A DNA stretch of 64,000 nt, taken from the NCBI GenBank assembly GCA_902794895.1, contig CADBIY010000001.1, forward strand, positions 124,001-188,000, given 5' to 3'. Position numbers and translations under genes: made by a program. The notes beneath the pieces were generated by a model. That model saw nothing but the letters and a program-made list of their open reading frames with translations. It was not told the DNA's origin and searched no databases. Positions 1-7,916 of this stretch are shown here, piece by piece. The stretch's first letter is position 1, and each line of letters starts with the position of its first letter. Source of the stretch: Candidatus Avelusimicrobium vaccinum (GTDB lineage: Bacteria; Elusimicrobiota; Elusimicrobia; Elusimicrobiales; Elusimicrobiaceae).

Positions 1-36
1 ATTTATTTTGGCCGGACAAAAGCGGGTAATTTTCAT
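1..36 (-). CDS. ispE: Start of IspE-like kinase (partial, runs off the left edge)
   Basis: Only the first 12 codons are inside the window: MKITRFCPAKIN. The PAKIN motif a few residues from the N-terminus is the hallmark start of 4-diphosphocytidyl-2-C-methyl-D-erythritol kinase (IspE, MEP isoprenoid pathway, GHMP kinase family). A strong AAAGGAG sits 6 bases before the ATG, and the ATG overlaps the stop codon of the upstream MORN-repeat gene as ATGA, so the two are probably translationally coupled. The call rests on a very short peptide; another GHMP kinase is possible. Confidence 0.55.
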   Translation of the reverse strand, partial: MKITRFCPAKIN

Positions 37-1097
37 AAGGAACTCCTTTCCGTGTTGTGCACTAAGGATCCCCAATGGTATTCTTCGTTAGAAAGTAATT
101 CGCCGGTTTCCGTATATATTTTGCGGGAGCCTTCTAAAAGACCATCAGTATAAAATTCTTCCAAAAATAATTTTCCGCTGGCAAAGTAGCCCAGGCGCTG
201 ACCGTCGAGGCGGCCTTTTGTGTAATTTTCCTGGTACCATAACCCGCCGGTAGGAAAAAATAATTCACGGTTTCCTTCTAAATTTCCATCCACATAGTTT
301 TCTTTGCTTTCCAAATTCCCATTAGAATAAAAACTGGAACGTACTCCATTTAAACGGCCATTTTTATAATATTCCTTTTTGCGCAATATACCGTTGTTTT
401 GAAATAACGAACGTTCGCCGTCCAAGCGTGCATTTTTGTACATACATTTAGCGGTTAAGATGTCGTGTTGTGTAAATGTAGTATATTGGGCGGGGCCTTC
501 TAAAATGCCGTCTTTATAATTTTCCCGCAATATTTCTTTACCGGCTTCATTATAACGGATCATTTCCCCATTTAATTTATTGTTTTTATAGTAAAATTTT
601 GCTAATACATGGCCATTTTCATCAATCTCCGTTACTTCCCCATCCGGAATATTACCTAACAGTTCTAATCTACTTCCATTGGCGGATATGGTTTCTTCGG
701 CGATTTCTTTCCCGTTGCTATAAAAGGAACGGGCATCCTTACTTGTTTTTACGGTAGTTCCCGGAAAGAATGGAACCGGTTTATGCGGCGTTTTGTTTTT
801 ATCAGCCACCGATTGTTGATCGTCTACACGTAACAACGTTCCATTATGATATTCTTCTTGAAAGTTTACCGTATTGTCGGCTAAATTAATCACTTGCAGC
901 GTGCCATGTAACTTGCTGTTGCGGAAATGCTTTAAAGTGGCGGCTGAAACGGTATATTCCGTAACGGCTCCGTCCGGAATTGCACCGGTGGTATTGATAA
1001 TATTTTGTTCTTTATCAAGAAATTCTTTAGCAACCGTAACCGCACGGTAATACGTACGGCTTTGTGGCGACACAATGCAAATTATTTTTTCTTTCAT
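33..1097 (-). CDS. MORN-variant (YwqK-like) repeat protein, 354 aa
   Basis: The protein is built almost entirely from tandem repeats of about 22-24 residues of the type G-x-x-x-x-Y-x-x-x-G-x-L-x-x-E-x-x-Y-x-x-G-x-L, running from about residue 160 to the end, with two more diverged copies near the N-terminus. This is the MORN-variant repeat found in proteins often labelled YwqK-family antitoxin. No signal peptide or membrane segment is visible, so a cytosolic place is likely. I chose the ATG at 1097 because AAGGA lies 7 bases upstream; an in-frame ATG ten codons earlier has no such site. No toxin gene is next to it; the downstream neighbour is an ispE-like gene whose start overlaps this stop. 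Function unknown. The repeats suggest a protein- or membrane-contact surface rather than an enzyme. Confidence 0.75.
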   Translation of the reverse strand: MKEKIICIVSPQSRTYYRAVTVAKEFLDKEQNIINTTGAIPDGAVTEYTVSAATLKHFRNSKLHGTLQVINLADNTVNFQEEYHNGTLLRVDDQQSVADKNKTPHKPVPFFPGTTVKTSKDARSFYSNGKEIAEETISANGSRLELLGNIPDGEVTEIDENGHVLAKFYYKNNKLNGEMIRYNEAGKEILRENYKDGILEGPAQYTTFTQHDILTAKCMYKNARLDGERSLFQNNGILRKKEYYKNGRLNGVRSSFYSNGNLESKENYVDGNLEGNRELFFPTGGLWYQENYTKGRLDGQRLGYFASGKLFLEEFYTDGLLEGSRKIYTETGELLSNEEYHWGSLVHNTERSSL

Positions 1098-1175
1098 ATA
1101 TTCATCCTTATTAAATCTTTGTTTCATTCTACAATACTTTTTGGATTATTGTCCGTTGTATCTGCCTCGGGCCCC

Positions 1176-1204
1176 TTGACAAAGCGCTTTTGGTCTGGTA
1201 CGCT
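1176..1204 (+). promoter_or_regulatory. Probable trxA promoter
   Basis: A perfect -35 TTGACA at 1176-1181 is followed after 17 bases by TACGCT at 1199-1204, a 3-of-6 match to the -10 consensus. It lies 30 bases before the trxA start and is the only consensus -35 in the gap between the divergent MORN-repeat gene and trxA. The -10 is weak, so the exact start point is uncertain. Confidence 0.5.
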
Positions 1205-1233
1205 GTAGTATATAGATTTTAGGGGGAAATATT

Positions 1234-1554
1234 ATGAGTGAAGTAATTGTTACAGATGCTAATTTTGAACAAGAAGTATTAAAGCATAACGGACCTGTGA
1301 TGGTGGATTTTTGGGCAACTTGGTGCGGCCCGTGCCGGATGTTAGGCCCGGTGGTGGAAGAACTTGCCAAAGAATATGAAGGCAAAGTAAAGGTATGCAA
1401 ACTTAATACAGATGAAGGACCGGATACAAGCATGAAATACCGCATCACTTCTATTCCTACGATTATTTTCTTCAAAAACGGTGAAGTGGCCGGACAGGCG
1501 GTTGGTTTACAATCCAAATCCGCCTTGCAAGAAAAATTAAATTCTCTGTTATAA
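1234..1554 (+). CDS. trxA: Thioredoxin
   Basis: A 106-residue single-domain thioredoxin of normal length. The WCGPC redox motif places the two active cysteines at residues 31 and 34, and the conserved cis-proline follows Ile74 (P75). It has no signal peptide, so it acts in the cytoplasm, reducing protein disulfides with electrons from thioredoxin reductase (not in this window). The ATG is preceded by AGGGGGAA. The next gene, 9 bases downstream, encodes a second thioredoxin-fold protein with a membrane anchor, so the pair may cover the two sides of the inner membrane. There is one extra cysteine at residue 55. Confidence 0.95.
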   Translation: MSEVIVTDANFEQEVLKHNGPVMVDFWATWCGPCRMLGPVVEELAKEYEGKVKVCKLNTDEGPDTSMKYRITSIPTIIFFKNGEVAGQAVGLQSKSALQEKLNSLL

Positions 1555-1563
1555 GGAGATCCT

Positions 1564-2010
1564 ATGAAAAAATGGTTGGTTTTGTTTTTAGTTGTATTGG
1601 TTGTAGCTGGGGGCAGTATATTGTTGCGTGCTGAAAATGAAAAGAAACATGTGGTAGCGCAGATAACCAGTGCACAATATGCAAAGGCAGATCCCGAGAC
1701 CATTCATGTGATGTTAATCGGTTTTGAGGGGTGTGCCCCTTGTAGATTGGCGGAAAATACGGTGTTCTTGCCGTTAGCGGAATATTATGCGGATGATCCG
1801 CAAGTGCAGGTGGTAAAAGTGGATACCGTTCAAGATGCGAAGGAAACTGCCGAAGAGGAACGGATTGTTACCCGGTTTCAAGTAAGTAAACTCCCGGCTA
1901 TTTTAGTCGTCTATCATCAAGGGATCATGTGGCGGCAAGACGGTTTTTCTCTAAGCAAAAAAGATGCACTTAAAGATTCTATTATTAAAGCAGTATCTAA
2001 TTTGAAGTAA
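1564..2010 (+). CDS. Membrane-anchored thioredoxin-like protein
   Basis: 148 residues. Residues 4-22 form a hydrophobic stretch with a short positive N-terminus (signal anchor or signal peptide). The rest looks like a thioredoxin fold with a CAPC motif at residues 57-60 and a Leu-Pro cis-proline context near residue 118. It is probably an extracytoplasmic thiol oxidoreductase. The ATG has an ideal AAGGAG six bases upstream, directly after the trxA stop, so both genes form one operon ended by the hairpin downstream. The partner or substrate is not evident. The family is clear only at the level of the thioredoxin-like fold. Confidence 0.8.
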   Translation: MKKWLVLFLVVLVVAGGSILLRAENEKKHVVAQITSAQYAKADPETIHVMLIGFEGCAPCRLAENTVFLPLAEYYADDPQVQVVKVDTVQDAKETAEEERIVTRFQVSKLPAILVVYHQGIMWRQDGFSLSKKDALKDSIIKAVSNLK

Positions 2011-2015
2011 ATGCT

Positions 2016-2048
2016 ACCGCCCCGGAGGAATCGGGGCGGTTTCACTTT
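2016..2048 (+). terminator. Intrinsic terminator after the thioredoxin pair
   Basis: A nine-base-pair GC-rich stem (ACCGCCCCG with CGGGGCGGT, 2016-2040) is followed by a T-rich run. It ends 11 bases before polA, so polA must rely on read-through or a promoter I cannot place. Confidence 0.8.
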
Positions 2049-2059
2049 TCCAGTTAATC

Positions 2060-4657
2060 ATGACACTATTTTCACCACAATTTTTTTTAGTTGACGCTCA
2101 TAATTTTTTGCACCGCAATTATCATGCGTTACCCAAATTGACTACTTCGTCCGGGCAAGAAGTGGGCGCACTTTATGGTTTTGTGCGTTGGTTGGCGCGC
2201 ATGTTGCAAACGTATCATCCCCCTTATGTTGCGGTGTGTTTTGATTCTCCGGGCGGTTGTGCCCGCCGAAAGGCTTTATGGCCGGAATATAAAGGAACCC
2301 GCAAAAAACCGGATGATGCGCTGATCCGTCAACTTAATTTGGCGCGTGAGTTGGTGCATGGCTTAGGTTTTGCGGTGGTGGCAAAACCCGGGATTGAAGC
2401 CGACGATTTAATGGCATTTTTGGCCCGGCAGGCTGCTGCGCAAAACGTATCAAGTGTTTTGGCGACCACCGATAAAGATGTATACCAATTTTTGAATGAT
2501 CAAATCCATATTTGGCCGGCCGGCGGAAAAGACGGATTTAAAGGCCCGGAAGCCGCCCAGGAGAAATTCGGTGTTACTACGGAATTTCTGCCGGATTATT
2601 TTGCCATTGTCGGGGATGCATCGGATAATGTTCCCGGGGTACGGGGAGTCGGACCGAAAAGTGCCGTGGAACTTATTAATAAGTTTGGCCATTTGGAAGA
2701 TATTATCCGGGCCGTTCATATGGATCATCCGGATTTAAAACCGGCCCTGGCCAAAAAATTACAAGAGCACGAAGGAGATGCTTTACTCTCTAAACAACTG
2801 GTTGTTTTTGATTCGGCGTTGGATATGTCTTTTTCGTTAGAAGATTATGTGGTAAAGGTCCCTTCTAAAGAACAACTGATGCAGGTGTTGGCTCCCTATG
2901 AGTTTAAAAATTTATTGGATCTGTTTGATTCTTCTTCCGGCCCAACGGCGGCTGCGGAGGGTTTACCTGCACAACAGGCCCCCGTTTCTTTACAGCAAAT
3001 TCCGTTAGAAGATGCGCTTAAAAAAGCCGCGCTTGCCTCCCGTGTTTTTTTACATGTGGAATCGGAGTGGTTGGTGTTGGGGGTTAATGAACAGGAATAT
3101 GCATTGCTTCCAATCACGGATTTACAACCTTGGAATTTAGCGGCCTTACAACAGTTAATTGAAAATGATGCGGTAGAAAAAATTGGATACGATTTAAAAC
3201 TTACCTTGCGGGAACTGGATCTCAAAATGCCGGCCCGCTATATTACTTGTTTTGATGAGCGGTTGGCGCGGTATTTATTAAATCCGTCGGGCGATTTAAG
3301 TTTTGCCGGTGCATGTAATGATTATTTTTCCGTACAGATCAGCGAGGAAGAACCGCAAGAACTGTTGCAAACTTATTACCGTTTCGGTTGGAAACTGCGG
3401 GAAACTTTGGAATACAAACTGAAAGAAAGTGGCCAGTATTCTTTATTTATGGAGTTGGAACTGCCGTTAATGGCGGTTTTAGCGAATATGGAGCAAGTGG
3501 GTTTGCGGATAGATCCGGGCTGGTTGGAAAGTTTTAAAGTTTTATTGGAAAAAGAACTGACACAACTTCAGCAAAACATAGATGCCCGCGCCGGTTATGC
3601 GGTTAATATCAATTCTCCCAAACAATTAGGAACGTTACTGTTTGAACAAATGCACATTCCGCCGGTTAAAAAAACAAAAACGGGTTATTCCACAGATGAA
3701 GAAGTGTTGGAACAAATTGCCCAAACATATCCAATCGGCCGCGAAATTTTAGATTACCGCGCCAGTGCTAAGTTAAAATCAACGTATGTGGATAATTTAC
3801 TTTTAATGGCGGATGATGACAATAAAGTCCACTCGTATTTGGACCAAACCGGTACGGTAACGGGTCGTCTGTCCAGTTCCAGCCCCAATCTGCAAAACAT
3901 TCCGGTCCGCACGGAAAAAGGACGCCTGTTGCGTAAAGCATTTTGCGCGGCTCCGGGCAATGTGATGCTCAGTGTGGACTATTCACAAATTGATTTACGC
4001 GTGCTGGCGCATGAAAGCCAGGATCCGGTGCTTATTCAAGCATTTTTAGACGGAGGGGATATCCATACGCAAACCGCGGCCCAAGTGTTTGGCGTGATGC
4101 CGCTGATGGTAACGGATGAAATGCGTGCTAGTGCAAAGGCTATTAATTTTGGTATCATTTATGGGCAGGGGCCGTTGGGCCTTTCCCAAGCGCTGGGGAT
4201 TTCCATGCGCGAAGCCAAAGAATATATTGACAGTTATTTTAAGAACTTCCGTGTAGTCCGGCAGTGGATTGATGATAATATTGCATTAGCGCGTAAAAAC
4301 GGGTATGTGAAAACTATGTTGGGGCATATTCGTTATTTGCCGGAATTTAATATGGGTATTGGATCCATGACTTCCTTTGCCCAACGTGCGGCTATTAATA
4401 CTATTGTGCAGGGCGGTTCGGCCGATATTATTAAAAAAGCCATGTTGGATGTTTTTCAAGCATACCGTAATTCGCCCGTGCAAATGACCATGCAGGTACA
4501 TGACGAACTGATTTTTGAATTGCCGCAAAGCCAGTTGCATCAAACGGCCGCACAAATTAAAAATTATATGCAGCAAGCCGTTAAGTTGCGGGTGCCGTTG
4601 GTAGCGGCGGCTAAGGCCGGAACCAACTGGTACGAAATGGAAAAATTAACTTTATGA
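2060..4657 (+). CDS. polA: DNA polymerase I, proofreading domain apparently inactive
   Basis: 865 residues in the usual three-part layout. Residues 1-290 are the 5'-3' exonuclease, with IEADDL, TTDKDVYQF and GDASDNVPG. Residues 300-480 align with the 3'-5' exonuclease. Residues 480-865 are the polymerase, with motif A DYSQIDLRVLAHES, motif B around NFGIIYGQG and motif C QVHDELIFELP, all intact. The exonuclease catalytic acids are missing: the DTET motif reads HVES, the NLKYD motif reads DLKLT, and the third motif reads ESGQ. The enzyme should do nick translation and gap filling in repair and Okazaki-fragment maturation, without proofreading, as known for Taq-type Pol I. No clear ribosome site precedes the ATG. 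The stop overlaps the coaE start as ATGA. Confidence 0.95.
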   Translation: MTLFSPQFFLVDAHNFLHRNYHALPKLTTSSGQEVGALYGFVRWLARMLQTYHPPYVAVCFDSPGGCARRKALWPEYKGTRKKPDDALIRQLNLARELVHGLGFAVVAKPGIEADDLMAFLARQAAAQNVSSVLATTDKDVYQFLNDQIHIWPAGGKDGFKGPEAAQEKFGVTTEFLPDYFAIVGDASDNVPGVRGVGPKSAVELINKFGHLEDIIRAVHMDHPDLKPALAKKLQEHEGDALLSKQLVVFDSALDMSFSLEDYVVKVPSKEQLMQVLAPYEFKNLLDLFDSSSGPTAAAEGLPAQQAPVSLQQIPLEDALKKAALASRVFLHVESEWLVLGVNEQEYALLPITDLQPWNLAALQQLIENDAVEKIGYDLKLTLRELDLKMPARYITCFDERLARYLLNPSGDLSFAGACNDYFSVQISEEEPQELLQTYYRFGWKLRETLEYKLKESGQYSLFMELELPLMAVLANMEQVGLRIDPGWLESFKVLLEKELTQLQQNIDARAGYAVNINSPKQLGTLLFEQMHIPPVKKTKTGYSTDEEVLEQIAQTYPIGREILDYRASAKLKSTYVDNLLLMADDDNKVHSYLDQTGTVTGRLSSSSPNLQNIPVRTEKGRLLRKAFCAAPGNVMLSVDYSQIDLRVLAHESQDPVLIQAFLDGGDIHTQTAAQVFGVMPLMVTDEMRASAKAINFGIIYGQGPLGLSQALGISMREAKEYIDSYFKNFRVVRQWIDDNIALARKNGYVKTMLGHIRYLPEFNMGIGSMTSFAQRAAINTIVQGGSADIIKKAMLDVFQAYRNSPVQMTMQVHDELIFELPQSQLHQTAAQIKNYMQQAVKLRVPLVAAAKAGTNWYEMEKLTL

Positions 4658-5241
4658 TTAATTCCGCTTCGGGAAAAATTTTAATCGGTTTAACAGGTAG
4701 TATTGCCAGCGGGAAAAGTACCGCCTTGGCGTGTTTTCAAAAACTGGGCGTGGGGATATTATCAGCCGATGAACTGGTGCGGAAGTTGTATCAGAAAACA
4801 TTCGTGCGTAAGCAAGTAACGGCCTGGTTTGGCACAACAGAACCGGCGCAAATTGCCCGGCGTGTGTTTCAGGATGAAACAGCCCGCAAACAGTTGGAAA
4901 ATTTTTTACATCCGCTCGTATGGAAAGAAATGCAAACGCAGTTAAAAAAGTTTTCCGCCCGTTGTGTAGTGCTTGAATTGCCGCTTTTATTTGAGGCTGG
5001 TTGGGAAAAGAAAGTAGATCTTACTTTGTTGATTTGTGGGAGTAAAAAATCGCAAAAGGCGAGATTGCAAGCGCGCGGAATGAGCACAGGAGAGTACCAC
5101 AAACGATTACAAACTCAGTTGCCGGAAACCGAAAAAATACAACGGGCGGATATTTGTATTGTAAATGATAAAACCCCACAAGATTTAGAAGTAAAAATTA
5201 CGCAACTTTATAATGCCTTAAAACAGATTTATCAATTCTAA
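4654..5241 (+). CDS. coaE: Dephospho-CoA kinase
   Basis: 195 residues, normal length. The P-loop GSIASGKST is at residues 15-23, followed by the family segment with an SADEL acid motif and a LEL/PLLFE core typical of CoaE. The enzyme phosphorylates the 3'-hydroxyl of dephospho-CoA with ATP, the last step of coenzyme A synthesis, in the cytosol. The start codon overlaps the polA stop (ATGA), an association of polA with coaE seen in many bacterial genomes, and rho follows after 10 bases. Translation is probably coupled to polA. Confidence 0.93.
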   Translation: MINSASGKILIGLTGSIASGKSTALACFQKLGVGILSADELVRKLYQKTFVRKQVTAWFGTTEPAQIARRVFQDETARKQLENFLHPLVWKEMQTQLKKFSARCVVLELPLLFEAGWEKKVDLTLLICGSKKSQKARLQARGMSTGEYHKRLQTQLPETEKIQRADICIVNDKTPQDLEVKITQLYNALKQIYQF

Positions 5242-5251
5242 AGGAGAACTC

Positions 5252-6700
5252 ATGGAAGAAACTAAAACGCAGGAATCTATGGAGCAACCTGCCCAAGAAC
5301 TAAAAGCAGAAAAACCGGCGCAAACGTCTGTTAAGACGGATCGCCCACGCAACTTTGACCGCCGTAATCATCGCGGGAATAATCGTTCCGTGCATTCGGC
5401 CGCTGTACAGCAAGCGCCCCGTCAACCCAATGGTGCCAAGCCGATGGATGCGCGTGCGCTCAATAAACTGAGCATGGCGGAACTTACTAAATTGGCTATC
5501 AACTATAATATGGAAGATATTGCCAGTTTGCGCAAGCAGGAGTTAATTGGACGCATTGTGGCTGTGCAAGCCAAGCAAAACGGTTCGGTATATGGCGGCG
5601 GTGTGCTGGAAATTCTGCCGGACGGTTTTGGTTTCTTACGCTCGGAAGAAAATAACTATTTAGCCGGGGGGGAAGATATTTACGTTTCTCCTTCCCAAAT
5701 TAAACGCTTCGGCCTTCGTAAAGGTGACACGATTGAAGGACTCATCCGCCCCCCGAAAGACAACGAACGTTATTTCGCCATGCTTCAAGTGCAAAAAGTG
5801 AATGGGCTTGATTCGGACCAAGTTTATAACCGCCCGTTATTTGAAAACTTAACTCCGCTCCACCCCAATGAACGGTTTACCTTAGAAACTGATAAAAACG
5901 CATTAACCCAGCGCGTGATTGATTTAATTGCGCCGATCGGCAAAGGCCAACGTGCGCTGATTGTGGCTCCGCCTAAAAGCGGTAAAACCATGATCTTGCA
6001 AGCCATTGCTCATTCGCTGGCGGAGAATTATAAAGATACGGTTTTAATGGTGCTTTTGATTGATGAACGCCCGGAGGAAGTAACCGAAATGAGCCGCAGT
6101 GTCAAAGGTGAAGTGATTGCTTCTACGTTTGATGAACCGGCCGACCGCCATGTACAAGTTGCCGAAATGGTGATTGAAAAAGCCAAACGCCAAGCGGAAA
6201 TGGGCAAAGATGTGGTCATTTTGCTGGACTCTATTACCCGTTTGGCCCGCGCCTACAATACGGTGGCGCCGTCCTCCGGACGTGTGTTATCCGGCGGGGT
6301 GGAGGCTACTTCTCTGCAACGCCCCAAACGCTTTTTAGGGGCTGCGCGCAATATTGAAGAAGGCGGTTCGCTTACCATTATTGCTACGGCGATGATTGAA
6401 ACCGGCAGCCGCATGGACGAAGTGATCTTTGAAGAGTTCAAAGGAACCGGTAACAGCGAGTTGTGTTTAGACCGTAAACTGTCCGAACGTCGTATTTTCC
6501 CGGCGGTGGATATTAACCGCAGTTCGACCCGTAAGGAAAACTTACTTTTAACGGAAGATGAACTGAATAAAGTATGGATTATGCGTAAAGTACTGGCCCC
6601 TTTAGGTCCGGTGGACGCCATGACCATGCTGCTGGAACGTTTGTCGACCACCAAATCGAATAAAGATTTCTTTAAACAAATGGAACTCGGTTCGTTTTAA
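5252..6700 (+). CDS. rho: Transcription termination factor Rho
   Basis: 482 residues, longer than the roughly 420 of the simplest Rho because of an N-terminal low-complexity extension (residues 1-70, rich in Arg, Asn, Gln and Ala). Then come the Rho N-terminal helical domain (about 70-110), the cold-shock-type RNA-binding domain with GFGFLR (about 115-190), and the RecA-like ATPase with Walker A PPKSGKT beginning near residue 240 and Walker B VVILLDS. The hexameric helicase loads on C-rich RNA and ends transcripts. AAAGGAG precedes the start. It is co-directional with polA-coaE and ended by a hairpin. Low-complexity N-terminal insertions are known in Rho of several phyla and may add RNA contacts. 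Confidence 0.97.
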   Translation: MEETKTQESMEQPAQELKAEKPAQTSVKTDRPRNFDRRNHRGNNRSVHSAAVQQAPRQPNGAKPMDARALNKLSMAELTKLAINYNMEDIASLRKQELIGRIVAVQAKQNGSVYGGGVLEILPDGFGFLRSEENNYLAGGEDIYVSPSQIKRFGLRKGDTIEGLIRPPKDNERYFAMLQVQKVNGLDSDQVYNRPLFENLTPLHPNERFTLETDKNALTQRVIDLIAPIGKGQRALIVAPPKSGKTMILQAIAHSLAENYKDTVLMVLLIDERPEEVTEMSRSVKGEVIASTFDEPADRHVQVAEMVIEKAKRQAEMGKDVVILLDSITRLARAYNTVAPSSGRVLSGGVEATSLQRPKRFLGAARNIEEGGSLTIIATAMIETGSRMDEVIFEEFKGTGNSELCLDRKLSERRIFPAVDINRSSTRKENLLLTEDELNKVWIMRKVLAPLGPVDAMTMLLERLSTTKSNKDFFKQMELGSF

Positions 6701-6715
6701 AGTTGACGTTAACGA

Positions 6716-6745
6716 ACAACAGCCCCGAAATATCGGGGCTGTTGT
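6716..6745. terminator. Hairpin between rho and the pilin relic
   Basis: A 13-base-pair perfect stem (6716-6728 with 6733-6745) with an AATA loop and a GC core. It stands between the convergent rho gene and the pilin pseudogene and could serve both strands. The T-tract is poor on both sides, so it may be a weak terminator or an RNA end-stabilising hairpin. Confidence 0.65.
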
Positions 6746-6746
6746 G

Positions 6747-7222
6747 TTATGGTGTATAAATCCATCTGTTGTCATTAGATGTGCAAATCCGTTTACGTAA
6801 TTTTTGGGCATAATCATTATAGGCATAGCAGTCTAAACGTCCGTGACCCGGCCCGTGATCATAATTCCATATCCACAGAAAATCAGGCGAATAGGGCCCA
6901 ACTTCCATATATTCTGTGCCCCCATATAAGGTAATTCGTAGATTACGCTCCCCTGGATATTATAAGACTCAACACCGTCTCCGGAAATACGCATAGGAAA
7001 TGGCAATATATCGGTACCTAGCTCTTCCTAATTTTTAGCATAATGTCCATTTTCCAAATAATACATTTCTTGTGCATTTTTAACAGATCTAGCGAGTGGT
7101 AGGAGCCGTAACAATTTTGTCTTGTCGGTTGCTATTTTATATTGCGGCAGTGCAACTGCCGTCAAAATACCGATAATGAGTACAACAACTAAGAGTTTAA
7201 CTAAGGTGAATCCATTTTTCAT
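6747..7222 (-). pseudogene. Broken type IV prepilin-like gene (nonsense codon plus frameshift)
   Basis: From the ATG at 7222 the product begins MKNGFTLVKLLVVVLIIGIL, a class-III prepilin signal and N-terminal helix, but with Lys where mature residue Glu5 should be. The frame then reads to GHYAKN and hits a TAG at 7028-7030. The same frame continues with EELGTDILPFPMRISGDG until about 6950. There a run of four G (minus strand) must shift by one base to enter a frame giving TLYGGTEYMEVGPYSP, DCYAYNDYAQKLRKR and ending WIYTP at 6747. The C-terminal half is typical of the short Elusimicrobium-style pseudopilins. Two lesions plus loss of Glu5 indicate decay rather than one sequencing error. AGGAAA lies upstream of the ATG but inside a hairpin. 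Confidence 0.8.
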
Positions 7223-7333
7223 ATACCGTTTCCTGTTGTTTTTGGAAACGGCATATAAAACGGCTGCCACCTGAATGATTGTCTTCTCACCTTCAACCAA
7301 GCACAGCCGTAGTTTATCGTCAAAACGATAAAC
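7221..7333 (-). promoter_or_regulatory. Structured leader of the pilin relic
   Basis: Read on the minus strand, three nested or successive hairpins precede the relic: GTTTATCG/CGATAAAC (7312-7333), an ACGGCTG/CAGCCGT pair enclosing about 40 bases (around 7257-7310), and a 13-base-pair stem (7221-7233 with 7244-7256, one G-U pair). The last one contains the ribosome site AGGAAA and runs into the ATG. This could be a translational switch or a former attenuator. I could not match it to a named riboswitch class. Confidence 0.45.
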
Positions 7334-7456
7334 ATTCGGCACAAAGCAAACGCCTCATGACTTCCGTTACAACATAGTCAGTATAGTAAATTTGTATAAT
7401 AGTTGTACTTGAAAGGCCCGGAAAAAATAATACTTCCCTTTCAAAATACAATTTGC

Positions 7457-7462
7457 TATAAT
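7457..7462 (+). promoter_or_regulatory. -10 element of rpmE
   Basis: A perfect TATAAT lies 32 bases before the rpmE ATG and just upstream of its ribosome site. No good -35 lies 16-18 bases upstream (TTCCCT is the best). A second TATAAT at 7395-7400 may be another start or chance in this AT-rich gap. Confidence 0.5.
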
Positions 7463-7494
7463 AAATTACAAGATTTTGATTGAGGAAGAAAAAA

Positions 7495-7845
7495 ATGAAA
7501 GAAAAAATACATCCTACTTATGAATTTGTGGAAGTTACCTGCGCTTGCGGTAATAAATTTATGACCCGCTCCACTGCTAAAACCTTAAAATTGGATATTT
7601 GCTCTGCTTGCCACCCGTTCTTTACCGGTAAACAAAAACTCTTAGATACGGAAGGTATGGTAGATAAATTTAACAAACGCTATGCCAAAACCGAAGGTAA
7701 AACCTTGGTCCGTAAACCGAAAACGGAAGTAAAAGCCAAAGCTAAACTCGCTCGCAAACCGGTAGTGGCAAAAAAAGCAGCTCCTGCCAAAAAGGCCGCT
7801 AAAAAAGCAGCCCCGAAAGCCGAAGCAAAAACCGAAGCGAAATAG
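7495..7845 (+). CDS. rpmE: Ribosomal protein bL31 with a Lys/Ala-rich C-terminal tail
   Basis: 116 residues, against about 70 for ordinary L31. The first 70 residues are a zinc-type L31: [14 protein letters not shown], then CAC at 16-18 and CSAC at 37-40, then the HPFFTGKQK motif. The remaining 45 residues form a basic tail of repeated KKAAPAKKA-like units with Pro and Glu, resembling histone H1-like tails. It is a large-subunit protein that bridges to the small subunit. I start at the ATG at 7495 because GAGGAAG precedes it; a TTG five codons earlier would also be open. The gene is alone, bounded by its own promoter and terminator. Confidence 0.93.
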   Translation: MKEKIHPTYEFVEVTCACGNKFMTRSTAKTLKLDICSACHPFFTGKQKLLDTEGMVDKFNKRYAKTEGKTLVRKPKTEVKAKAKLARKPVVAKKAAPAKKAAKKAAPKAEAKTEAK

Positions 7846-7856
7846 CGTTTCAATTT

Positions 7857-7893
7857 AAAAAGAGCAGACAACCGACCGGTGTCTGCTCTTTTT
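7857..7893 (+). terminator. Terminator after rpmE
   Basis: A stem of ten base pairs (AGAGCAGACA 7861-7870 with TGTCTGCTCT 7880-7889), extended by an A-run before and a T-run after, with a nine-base loop. It is a strong intrinsic terminator and, because of the flanking A and T tracts, could work on both strands. Confidence 0.85.
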
Positions 7894-7916
7894 CTATGTA
7901 ACTAAATAGGAATATT

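Noticed and set aside
33-1097. Toxin-antitoxin system suggested by the YwqK-like repeats
   Set aside because: No toxin-like gene is adjacent; the neighbours are ispE-like and trxA. The repeat alone does not show antitoxin function.
6253-6654. Long minus-strand reading frame opposite rho
   Set aside because: It is antisense to highly conserved Rho coding sequence, has no ribosome site and resembles no protein; an echo of codon bias. The same holds for frames opposite pgi (32236-32844), ileS (20014-20448) and others.
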